A DNA stretch of 5,059 bases from Thiomargarita sp. (GTDB lineage Bacteria > Pseudomonadota > Gammaproteobacteria > Beggiatoales > Beggiatoaceae). The position numbers and the translations under genes are program-made. The stretch lies in NCBI GenBank assembly GCA_030618965.1, contig JAUXCJ010000146.1, forward strand, positions 1-5,059, read 5' to 3'. Shown here piece after piece: positions 1 to 5,021 of the stretch (within the stretch, counting starts at the first letter, position 1; each line of letters begins with the position of its first letter). Under the pieces are notes generated by a model. It searched no databases. It saw only the letters and a program-made list of their open reading frames with translations, and had not been told where the DNA came from.

Positions 1-2
1 AA

Positions 3-59
3 CGTCTCCAACTGGAGCAGCGCATCAATTTATATTTGTCCTTGGGCGGCAGTTGGTAG
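3..59 (+). CDS. C-terminal end of an RND efflux outer-membrane factor (NodT/OprM family), partial
   Basis: Only the last 18 codons and the TAG stop are in the window. They read RLQLEQRINLYLSLGGSW. This resembles the conserved end of NodT/OprM-type outer-membrane lipoproteins, where a final helix containing a Q-x-x-L-x-Q-R pattern is followed by NLYLALGGGW-like residues. In those proteins the trimer forms the TolC-like exit duct of tripartite RND pumps. The assignment rests on this short tail alone, so the family is likely but the substrate is unknown. Inner-membrane and adaptor genes would be expected upstream, outside the window. Confidence 0.6.
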   Translation, partial: RLQLEQRINLYLSLGGSW

Positions 60-128
60 GTAGCGCGTTGAACCCAGCCAATTTTGCGACCCGGCTTGAA
101 CAGATATAAAACATGCGGTGCCGCTACA

Positions 129-145
129 TGCCACTTTGAGTGGCA
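129..145 (+). terminator. Small perfect hairpin after the efflux gene, possible weak terminator
   Basis: TGCCACT at 129-135 and AGTGGCA at 139-145 form a 7-bp perfect stem with a 3-base TTG loop. An alternative outer pairing exists between GGTGCC at 117-122 and GGCACC at 142-147. No T-run follows (the next bases are CCTTAATC), so it is not a textbook intrinsic terminator. It lies about 70 bases after the efflux stop and 35 before the channel start. It could act as a terminator, an mRNA stabiliser or a leader structure. Confidence 0.3.
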
Positions 146-180
146 CCTTAATCATACATAAGCAATTAGGAAACTAGAAC

Positions 181-546
181 ATGGAATTTTCGATTACATT
201 TATTCAACTCTTTTATTGGGGAATCTACTTAATATCTCCCCTTCTAGTAATGCTAGGTTTTGTAATAATTATATTAGGACTTATAGTAGGCTATATGGAA
301 TCATGGAATAAATTTGATGCCCTATATTGGGCATTTATCACAGCTTTTACGGTGGGATATGGGGATATCCGACCACTACAAAAATGGACAAAAATATTGT
401 CAGTAATAATTGCGAGCATTGGAATAATGTTCACAGGCATAATCGTTGCGATTACTGTAAAAGCATCATCTATTGCATTTAACATGCATGTTGATCCTAG
501 CGTTTTGCAACAAATCGAACAGCAAATCGAACAGCAAATCAGGTAA
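181..546 (+). CDS. Small two-transmembrane potassium channel subunit (Ion_trans_2 type)
   Basis: The 121-residue protein has the layout of a minimal KcsA-like pore. A first membrane helix spans about residues 15-38. A pore helix of roughly 46-56 leads into the selectivity filter TVGYGD at 57-62. A second membrane helix spans about 71-94, with glycines at 81 and 86 that could serve as a gating hinge. The intact filter predicts potassium selectivity, and family members act as tetramers in the inner membrane. No RCK/TrkA-N, voltage-sensor or cyclic-nucleotide domain is present. The short cytoplasmic tail ends in a Gln/Ile/Glu repeat (residues 110-120) that may form a tetrameric coiled coil. An AGGA at 168-171 is suitably spaced before the ATG. 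The gene is AT-rich like the phospholipase remnant after it and unlike the synthase genes. Its physiological role cannot be told from the context. Confidence 0.85.
   Translation: MEFSITFIQLFYWGIYLISPLLVMLGFVIIILGLIVGYMESWNKFDALYWAFITAFTVGYGDIRPLQKWTKILSVIIASIGIMFTGIIVAITVKASSIAFNMHVDPSVLQQIEQQIEQQIR
511..540 (+). repeat. Tandem 12-bp repeat in the channel C-terminus (2.5 copies)
   Basis: The unit CAAATCGAACAG occurs at 511-522 and 523-534, followed by a half unit CAAATC at 535-540. It is in frame with the channel gene and encodes repeated Gln-Ile-Glu-Gln. An in-frame unit of this kind can gain or lose copies by slippage, changing tail length without breaking the gene. Confidence 0.85.
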
Positions 547-612
547 ATTTATAACAAGTCAATGCACCTGAACAATATTGGGTTCTCAGTTGGCTAAACT
601 AAGATTGGGTTT

Positions 613-617
613 GAGGT
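613..617 (+). promoter_or_regulatory. Shine-Dalgarno GAGGT that decides a TTG start
   Basis: GAGGT lies six bases before the TTG at 624 and is the best ribosome binding site in this spacer. The next in-frame ATG at 651 has no such site. Starting there would also remove the charged N-terminal residues of the lipoprotein signal peptide, which favours TTG as the start. Confidence 0.6.
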
Positions 618-623
618 AGTATT

Positions 624-1109
624 TTGAATATAAATAGCAAATTCAAATGTATGATTTTAGCTTTGCTTTTTGCGATTATCCTAACTGCTTGTCAAACCCC
701 AGCTTTACACTCAATTAATAACAAAGAACTTGCGAATAGACAGCAGGAGTTTTTGAGATCATATCAATCTGATATAAATGCTATCTCAGCAAAAACGTTT
801 AAGCGCATAGAGCATCAATATCGAAAAGCTCATTTATCTACCAGGAATAAACAACAAAACTATGATATTCTCGTTCTTTCTGGAGGTGGTGCTTTCGGTG
901 CATTTGGCGCAGGTTTTCTAAAAGGTTGGGGGAAGGTTACCAAAACCAACTATACGCGCCCTCAATTCGATTCTATTAGTGGAATTAGTACGGGTTCATT
1001 AATCGCCCCTTTTGCTTTTATTGGTACGCCAGAGGCATATGATAGAATTATTAATTTCTACGAAACAGCTAAAGAAGATTGGGTGCGAAAACGTGGAATT
1101 ATTCCTTAG
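624..1109 (+). pseudogene. Patatin-like phospholipase lipoprotein, truncated after the nucleophile domain
   Basis: The 161-residue reading frame begins with a signal peptide: a basic start, a hydrophobic stretch at about 10-20, and a lipobox LTAC with Cys23. Gln at +2 would allow outer-membrane sorting. Residues 80-161 are patatin-like. They include the glycine-rich oxyanion motif GGGAFG (87-92) and the nucleophile elbow G-I-S-T-G (120-124) with Ser122. The family hydrolyses acyl esters of lipids with a Ser-Asp dyad. The frame stops at TAG just after WVRKRGIIP, so the second half with the catalytic Asp (D-G-G/A motif) is missing. Full-length relatives are more than twice as long. Reading one frame over gives LFLSPQSSNN from 1099 or so up to a TGA at 1129-1131, so even a frameshift does not restore the domain. 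A gene cut off by the neighbouring synthase block is the likeliest explanation. The start is TTG with a good ribosome binding site. Confidence 0.75.
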
Positions 1110-1124
1110 CCCTCAAAGTTCAAA

Positions 1125-1138
1125 TAACTGATAACTAA
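1125..1138 (+). repeat. Two tandem TAACTGA-type heptamers directly before the ketoacyl synthase start
   Basis: TAACTGA (1125-1131) is followed without gap by TAACTAA (1132-1138), then two bases and the ATG at 1141. The array carries stop codons in more than one frame. No purine-rich Shine-Dalgarno is found in its place. Abundant intergenic TAACTGA direct repeats have been described in marine Beggiatoaceae. That link is from memory and would need a genome-wide count. Confidence 0.6.
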
Positions 1139-1140
1139 TA

Positions 1141-2322
1141 ATGCCGATAAAACCTTTATTAATTTCTGCCTATACACTCGTTAATGCGCTTGGACAGGGT
1201 AAAAGAGCCTCTTTGTTGGCCTTACAACAAGAAAAAGGCGGGCTACGTCCCTGTGATTTTGAAGATGTGACATTGGATACGTGGATTGGGCGGGTTGAGG
1301 GATTACAACCTATCACGGGTGAACTCGTCGCCTTTGATTGCCGTAATAACCGTTTAGCTCAGCTGGCTTTGGAACAAGATGATTTTTCCAAAGCCGTTGC
1401 TGCTGCTCGTGAACGTTATGGGGCTAATCGTATTGGCGTTTTTCTTGGTACAAGCACTTCAGGTATTCTCGAAACCGAAAGGGCTTACCAAAACACTGAT
1501 CCTGTTACTGGCGATTTACCAGAAAGTTTCCAATATCGCTACAGTCAAAGCCTTTTTTCTGTGACAGATTTTACTCGTCGTTATTTGGGATTAAAAGGGA
1601 CGGCTGTCACGCAATCTACCGCTTGTTCTTCCAGTGCTAAAGTCTTTGCAACGGCTTACCGTTATATGCAAGCTGGTTTGTGTGATGCAGCTGTGGTGGG
1701 TGGTGTCGATAGTTTGTGTCTAACGACATTATATGGTTTTAATTCCTTGGAATTAGTGTCAAAATCTCCCTGCCAACCGTGGGATATTAATCGCAGTGGT
1801 ATGAATATTGGTGAAGCTGCTGGTTTTGCGTTGTTGGAAGTCTCGGATGATCTAGGAGTGGCATTGTTAGGCTATGGTGAAAGTGGTGATGCTTATCATA
1901 TTTCTACGCCTCATCCAGAAGGTGTAGGGGCGGTATTAGCTATGCAACTGGCTTTGGAGAACGGGGGGATTGAGGCTGAAGAGGTGGATTATATCAATTT
2001 ACATGGCACTGGCACTCGTTCCAATGATGCTTCGGAGGATAAAGCTGTAGTTCAGGTATTTGGCACAAAAACGCCTTGTAGTTCTACTAAAAGCTGGACA
2101 GGACATACATTAGGGGCGGCAGGTATTACTGAAGCCTTGTTTGCTTGTTTGTGTATTGAACATAATTTTATACCTAAGTCTTTGAATACTAATAAGGTAG
2201 AACCTAATTTATTTGCAAATATCTTACTTGATAAGCAAACCCAGCCAGTTAATCGTGTGATGAGTAATTCTTTTGGTTTTGGTGGGAGTAATTGTAGTTT
2301 ATTGTTTGGACAGTTAATATGA
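1141..2322 (+). CDS. apeO: Beta-ketoacyl-ACP synthase of aryl polyene type (ApeO-like)
   Basis: The 393-residue protein is a full-length KAS I/II-type condensing enzyme, which joins a malonyl-ACP-derived two-carbon unit to an acyl-ACP chain. The catalytic Cys-His-His set is intact: Cys162 in STACSSS, His288 in NLHGTGT and His322 in SWTGHTLGAAG. Lys317 is the usual partner lysine, and the C-terminal SNSFGFGGSN loop lies at 375-384. The N-terminus (MPIKPLLISAYTLVNALGQG) begins directly with the thiolase-fold first strand, supporting the ATG at 1141. No Shine-Dalgarno precedes it; heptamer repeats occupy that position. The next gene overlaps by four bases (ATGA) and encodes a chain-length-factor-like partner. 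That arrangement is typical of aryl polyene and related polyketide-like clusters and argues against a housekeeping FabB/FabF. ApeO is the best name by context. A KS from another APE-like pigment cluster is an alternative. Confidence 0.85.
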   Translation: MPIKPLLISAYTLVNALGQGKRASLLALQQEKGGLRPCDFEDVTLDTWIGRVEGLQPITGELVAFDCRNNRLAQLALEQDDFSKAVAAARERYGANRIGVFLGTSTSGILETERAYQNTDPVTGDLPESFQYRYSQSLFSVTDFTRRYLGLKGTAVTQSTACSSSAKVFATAYRYMQAGLCDAAVVGGVDSLCLTTLYGFNSLELVSKSPCQPWDINRSGMNIGEAAGFALLEVSDDLGVALLGYGESGDAYHISTPHPEGVGAVLAMQLALENGGIEAEEVDYINLHGTGTRSNDASEDKAVVQVFGTKTPCSSTKSWTGHTLGAAGITEALFACLCIEHNFIPKSLNTNKVEPNLFANILLDKQTQPVNRVMSNSFGFGGSNCSLLFGQLI

Positions 2323-3119
2323 TGCAAGTTTACCTTAATACACTTGCCTTAATCGCTCCAGGATTATTAGGCTGGCAGGCAAGTGTACCGATATTGACCA
2401 GGCAAACACCCTACAAAGCAACACCACTCCCCCGGTTTTCGCCAAGCTTCTTGCCCTCCAATGCCCGTCGCCGTACAACAGTGACTATCAAGTTGGCTTT
2501 ACAGGTTGCCCAAGAGGCGTTAGAAGCGTCGGCATTGTCGCCGAAGCACTTAAGCACTGTATTTTCTTCTTGTATGGGTAATAGTGAAGTCATAGATAAT
2601 GTTTGTCGAGCATTGAGCTTGCCGGATAAACCGGTTTCTCCAACTTATTTTCATAATTCGGTACATAATGCGCCTGCCGGTTATTGGGCAATTGCAACAC
2701 ATTCCCAAATGCCTTCGATCAGTCTATCGGCTTATGATGCGTCTTTTGTAGCAGGTTTGTTGGAAGCCAGCGCATTGGCAATTGTTGAAAATACAGATGT
2801 ATTATTGGTTTGTTATGATCATACTGCACCGGAGCCCCTTTCTAAGGCACGGTTTTTTGAAGCGCCCGTCGCCGTTGCGTTATTACTCACGCGAGAGCAA
2901 ATAGCAGGGAGTTGTGCCAAGCTTAGTTTAAAACTAATAGAGGCAAGGATTGATAGTGAGACACAGATGGCAGAACCTGCGCTTGAAAAATTGCGAACCG
3001 GTAATCCAGCCGCGCGTAGCTTACCCCTTTTGCAAGCGATTGCACAAGCAGTTTCTGGGCGTATTATCTTACCCTATCTTGATGATAATCAGCTTGTTGT
3101 TGGGATTGAACCATGTTAA
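2319..3119 (+). CDS. apeC: Ketoacyl synthase-like chain length factor (ApeC-like, Ketoacyl-synt_2 domain)
   Basis: This 266-residue protein resembles the N-terminal half of a ketoacyl synthase. It carries the signature SPTYFHNSVHNAPAGYW at 107-123, followed by the nucleophile-elbow equivalent SAYDASFVAG at 137-146. The catalytic cysteine is absent there, and no C-terminal thiolase half with the two histidines follows. The protein should therefore be non-catalytic. In characterised aryl polyene systems the matching protein, ApeC, pairs with ApeO as a KS/CLF heterodimer and influences chain length. The gene overlaps the synthase by four bases (ATGA), which suggests translational coupling and roughly equal amounts of both subunits. 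A second ATG at 2322 is equally possible as a start and shifts it by one residue. Overlap with the dehydratase gene is seven bases. Confidence 0.8.
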   Translation: MMQVYLNTLALIAPGLLGWQASVPILTRQTPYKATPLPRFSPSFLPSNARRRTTVTIKLALQVAQEALEASALSPKHLSTVFSSCMGNSEVIDNVCRALSLPDKPVSPTYFHNSVHNAPAGYWAIATHSQMPSISLSAYDASFVAGLLEASALAIVENTDVLLVCYDHTAPEPLSKARFFEAPVAVALLLTREQIAGSCAKLSLKLIEARIDSETQMAEPALEKLRTGNPAARSLPLLQAIAQAVSGRIILPYLDDNQLVVGIEPC

Positions 3120-3535
3120 TTGAACGGGAAGCATTATGTGCGTTGATTCCTCATGCGGGTGCGATGTGCCTGCTAGATGCTGTGTTGGCTTGGGATGAGA
3201 CAAGGATTTTGTGCCAGAGTGAATCACACCGCAAGCCCAATAATCCTTTGTGCAAAAACGGGCAATTGTCTGCTGTACATGCGGTAGAATATGGAGCGCA
3301 AGCGATGGCGGTACACGGCAGTTTGATTGGAAATTACAAGGTAACACAGGGCTATTTAGCTGCTGTTAGAGATATTGAGTTGTATGTGCTACGCCTTGAT
3401 GAGATTGTGGAACCTCTTAGGATTGAGGCTCAAACCATTATTTGTGATGAGCGTCATTTGATGTATGCTTTGAATATCAGTGCGGGTGGTAAAAAGCTGG
3501 TTACGGGACGTGCAACTGTGGTACAAGTGTCTTAA
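3113..3535 (+). CDS. apeP: Hotdog-fold 3-hydroxyacyl-ACP dehydratase (ApeP-like)
   Basis: The 140-residue protein has the features of the ApeP/COG4706 hotdog family. LIPHAGAMCLLD (11-22) corresponds to the FabZ segment containing the catalytic His, here His14. SAVHAVEYGAQAMAVHG (53-69) holds Glu59 at the position of the FabZ Glu in its EAMAQ helix. The His/Glu pair therefore looks present, although this residue mapping is my own alignment by eye. The expected reaction is removal of water from 3-hydroxyacyl-ACP to give the trans-2-enoyl product. Without an enoyl reductase, repeated cycles give a conjugated polyene. The start overlaps the chain-length-factor gene by seven bases, with GGGA at 3102-3105 as a fair ribosome binding site. 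It is probably cotranscribed with the two genes before it. Confidence 0.8.
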   Translation: MLIEREALCALIPHAGAMCLLDAVLAWDETRILCQSESHRKPNNPLCKNGQLSAVHAVEYGAQAMAVHGSLIGNYKVTQGYLAAVRDIELYVLRLDEIVEPLRIEAQTIICDERHLMYALNISAGGKKLVTGRATVVQVS

Positions 3536-3536
3536 A

Positions 3537-3557
3537 TAACGAATAATTAATAACATA
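3537..3557 (+). repeat. Three degenerate TAANNNA heptamers directly before the reductase start
   Basis: TAACGAA (3537-3543), TAATTAA (3544-3550) and TAACATA (3551-3557) follow one another with a strict 7-base period. All keep TAA at positions 1-3 and A at position 7. Two bases then separate them from the ATG at 3560, the same spacing as before the ketoacyl synthase at 1141. No Shine-Dalgarno is visible. They fill almost the whole 24-base gap after the dehydratase stop. Confidence 0.5.
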
Positions 3558-3559
3558 AT

Positions 3560-4270
3560 ATGAAACGTGCGTTAGTAACCGGAGGAAGCGGTGATCTTGG
3601 GGCAGCCATTTGCCGTCGTTTAGCCTTGGATGGTTTGCATGTGATTGTTCATGCGAACAGTCATTTGGAAAAAGCTGAGGCAGTTGTTGCTGAAATACAA
3701 GAAGCGGGTGGTTCAGCAACAGCAGTGAGGTTTGATGTTACGCTGGAAGATGCTATTTGCAAAGCTATTGATATTTCTAATCCAATTCAAGTTTTGGTCA
3801 ATAATGCTGGTATTCACGCGGACGCGCCGATGGCAGGTATGCAACGTAGCCAATGGAATGAAGTAATTGATGTCAATCTGAATGGTTTTTTCAATGTCAC
3901 GCAACCTTTATTGTTACCGATGATGAGTACTCGTTGGGGACGGATTATTAATATTTCGTCTCTTGCAGCGATTATGGGTAATCGTGGACAGGCGAACTAT
4001 GCGGCAGCAAAGGCTGGGCTGCATGGTGCAACAAAGTCGTTAGCTCAAGAAGTCGCTTCTCGTGGGATTACTGTTAATACGGTTGCGCCTGGTATTATTG
4101 CTGGACATTTGACCGAAAATATTTTTGATGAGGCTTCGATAAAGCGACTTGTGCCGATGAAGCGGGCGGGTACACCTGAAGAAATTGCGGCATTGGTGAG
4201 TTTTTTGGCTTCCGAGGAGGCTGGATATATTTCTGGCCAAATTATTGGTATTAATGGCGCGATGGCGTAA
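3560..4270 (+). CDS. apeQ: 3-oxoacyl-ACP reductase, SDR family (FabG/ApeQ-like)
   Basis: The 236-residue protein is a classical short-chain dehydrogenase that should reduce 3-oxoacyl-ACP to 3-hydroxyacyl-ACP with NADPH. Visible parts are the cofactor loop TGGSGDLG (7-14), the NNAG motif (81-84), structural Asn107, and the catalytic triad Ser134, Tyr147 and Lys151. Ser to Tyr and Tyr to Lys spacings match E. coli FabG. The middle glycine of the TGxxxGxG loop is Asp12, an uncommon but not unknown SDR variant. The protein ends in the usual FabG-like SGQIIGINGAMA and is complete. The position immediately after the KS, CLF and dehydratase genes identifies it as the cluster's own reductase rather than the housekeeping FabG of the acpP region. 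No Shine-Dalgarno is seen; degenerate heptamer repeats lie before the start. An ApeR-like synthase often comes next in such clusters, but here gene debris follows. Confidence 0.88.
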   Translation: MKRALVTGGSGDLGAAICRRLALDGLHVIVHANSHLEKAEAVVAEIQEAGGSATAVRFDVTLEDAICKAIDISNPIQVLVNNAGIHADAPMAGMQRSQWNEVIDVNLNGFFNVTQPLLLPMMSTRWGRIINISSLAAIMGNRGQANYAAAKAGLHGATKSLAQEVASRGITVNTVAPGIIAGHLTENIFDEASIKRLVPMKRAGTPEEIAALVSFLASEEAGYISGQIIGINGAMA

Positions 4271-4272
4271 AA

Positions 4273-4596
4273 AGTGTTGACATATCAATTGAAAATAATG
4301 AGGAAAGTGAATGTTATGGCATCACTAAAAATGGAAAGCTTAAAAATGGTAAAAGGTTGCCATTTGCTGGTGAAAATTTTGTTACATACAGCTATCTTGG
4401 ATCATTCATAGGAAGAACGAACGTCCACAGTAAAGTAAGAAAAATAATTTTAGAGTCATATTCATGGTTGTTACAGACTCATCCTGAGAAAAAATTTGTT
4501 TATGGAGAAACTGGCTGGCCTTCTGGAGGAAAATTTCGACCTCATAAAACACACCAAAATGGTTTATCAGTTGATTTCATGGTTCCACTTATTTGA
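4273..4596 (+). pseudogene. Internal fragment of a MepA-like (LAS-type) peptidoglycan endopeptidase
   Basis: This reading frame is open from just after a TAA at 4252-4254 and has no ATG before the homologous part; only an internal TTG at 4357 could start it. The translation looks like the middle of a penicillin-insensitive murein endopeptidase-like protein. It contains ECYGITKNGKLKNGKRLP, then GRTNVHSKV, then FVYGETGWPSGGKFRPHKTH and QNGLSVDF. His at 4552-4554 and Asp at 4573-4575 are separated by six residues, the H-x6-D zinc-ligand pattern of LAS peptidases. The frame stops at TGA right after VDFMVPLI, so the C-terminal region with the second metal-binding His is lost. The signal peptide is lost too. 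It is AT-rich compared with the reductase before it. I judge it a remnant cut at both ends. The family assignment rests on motif pattern, not on a search. Confidence 0.6.
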
Positions 4597-4760
4597 GCAA
4601 AGGAGAAGTTCACTCTTCCGATATTGCTGTTACACTAAAAATGGATTATCGGAAAAAGGGTTTAATCTATTATACCGGATATAATGTTGAATTTGCTGGG
4701 AAATACAAAATTAATAATCCTGAAAATGAGAATATCTATTTATCTTTAATTTTTCCTTTA
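4593..4760 (+). pseudogene. Fragment of an unrecognised beta-rich protein
   Basis: In a different frame from the peptidase piece, this stretch encodes protein-like sequence. It includes DIAVTLKMDYRKKGL, then IYYTGYNVEFAGKYKI, then NNPENENIYLSLIFPL. The alternating hydrophobic and polar residues and the N-x-E/N-P turns suggest a beta-sandwich domain, perhaps from the extracytoplasmic part of a membrane protein. I do not recognise the family with confidence. The frame is closed upstream by TGA at 4572-4574, and the TTG at 4593 has no ribosome binding site. Downstream the same frame runs on to a stop ending at 4811, but from about 4760 the bases clearly encode the DbpA piece in another frame. 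It is therefore best read as a piece joined on both sides to unrelated fragments. Confidence 0.4.
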
Positions 4761-4768
4761 AACCGCCC

Positions 4769-4996
4769 ATGGCAACCTTACAAATTGACGGCGGCAAAAA
4801 GCAAAAAGTGAGACCAGGCGATATTCTGGGCGCACTAACCGGGGAAAACGGCATTGCCGGAAAACCGGTTGGAAAAATTCATATTTTTGATAACTGGGCT
4901 TATGTGGCAATCAGTCGGGACGCTACTAAACCTGCGCTAAAAAAATTAGGAGAAGGAAAATTAAAGGGACGTTCGTTTCGGGTCAGGCGAATATAG
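4769..4996 (+). pseudogene. dbpA: C-terminal RNA-binding domain of a DbpA-type DEAD-box RNA helicase, detached
   Basis: The 75 residues match the DbpA RNA-binding domain (PF03880 type). The stretch MATLQIDGGKKQKVRPGDIL is followed by the LGALTGENGIAG and VGKIHIFDNWAYVAI segments. It ends GEGKLKGRSFRVRRI at the usual C-terminus of the family. In E. coli DbpA this RRM-like domain binds 23S rRNA helix 92 and directs the helicase to ribosome assembly. None of the two RecA-like helicase domains (DEAD box, SAT, HRIGR-type motifs) is present upstream, where the sequence belongs to other fragments. The frame is open back to 4730. The ATG at 4769 is probably an internal methionine of the original gene, and no ribosome binding site precedes it. 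A free-standing RNA-binding protein is possible, but a 5'-truncated remnant is more likely. Base composition is less AT-rich than the two fragments before it. Confidence 0.75.
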
Positions 4997-5008
4997 GCTA
5001 ATAACAAC

Positions 5009-5012
5009 GGAG
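5009..5012 (+). promoter_or_regulatory. Ribosome binding site GGAG before the YaiI-family gene
   Basis: GGAG lies nine bases before the ATG at 5022, a normal spacing. It supports this ATG as the true start of the partial gene at the window end. Confidence 0.6.
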
Positions 5013-5021
5013 TCACATAAA

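Noticed and set aside
84..110. TTGCGA and TATAAA as a possible promoter for the channel gene
   Set aside because: The spacer is 15 bases and the -35 element matches only four of six positions. It is too weak to annotate in an AT-rich spacer.
1..150. Open minus-strand frame across the first 150 bases
   Set aside because: It has no ATG start, and the plus-strand frame gives a recognisable NodT-type C-terminus, so the reverse frame is its shadow.
3069..3347. Minus-strand frames opposite the synthase, dehydratase and reductase genes
   Set aside because: They lie opposite well-supported plus-strand genes, have no recognisable domains and follow from codon bias of the true strand.
4277..4299. Perfect TTGACA after the reductase, as a possible promoter
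   Set aside because: The nearest -10-like element (AATAAT at 4294-4299) is only 11 bases away, and nothing suitable lies at 16-18 bases. No intact gene follows.
4298..4408. Short forward frame from the ATG at 4298 after the reductase
   Set aside because: It overlaps the peptidase-like frame, is about 36 codons long and has no recognisable sequence.
4323..4645. 13-bp direct repeat CACTAAAAATGGA at 4323-4335 and 4633-4645
   Set aside because: The two copies lie in different coding frames and are mostly A-rich. A repeat of this length in AT-rich DNA can arise by chance, and it does not coincide with the fragment borders.
4496..4684. Forward reading frame of 62 codons across the peptidase and unknown fragments
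   Set aside because: It is a shadow frame. The peptidase motif is coded in one neighbouring frame and the beta-rich piece in another, while this frame has no recognisable protein pattern.
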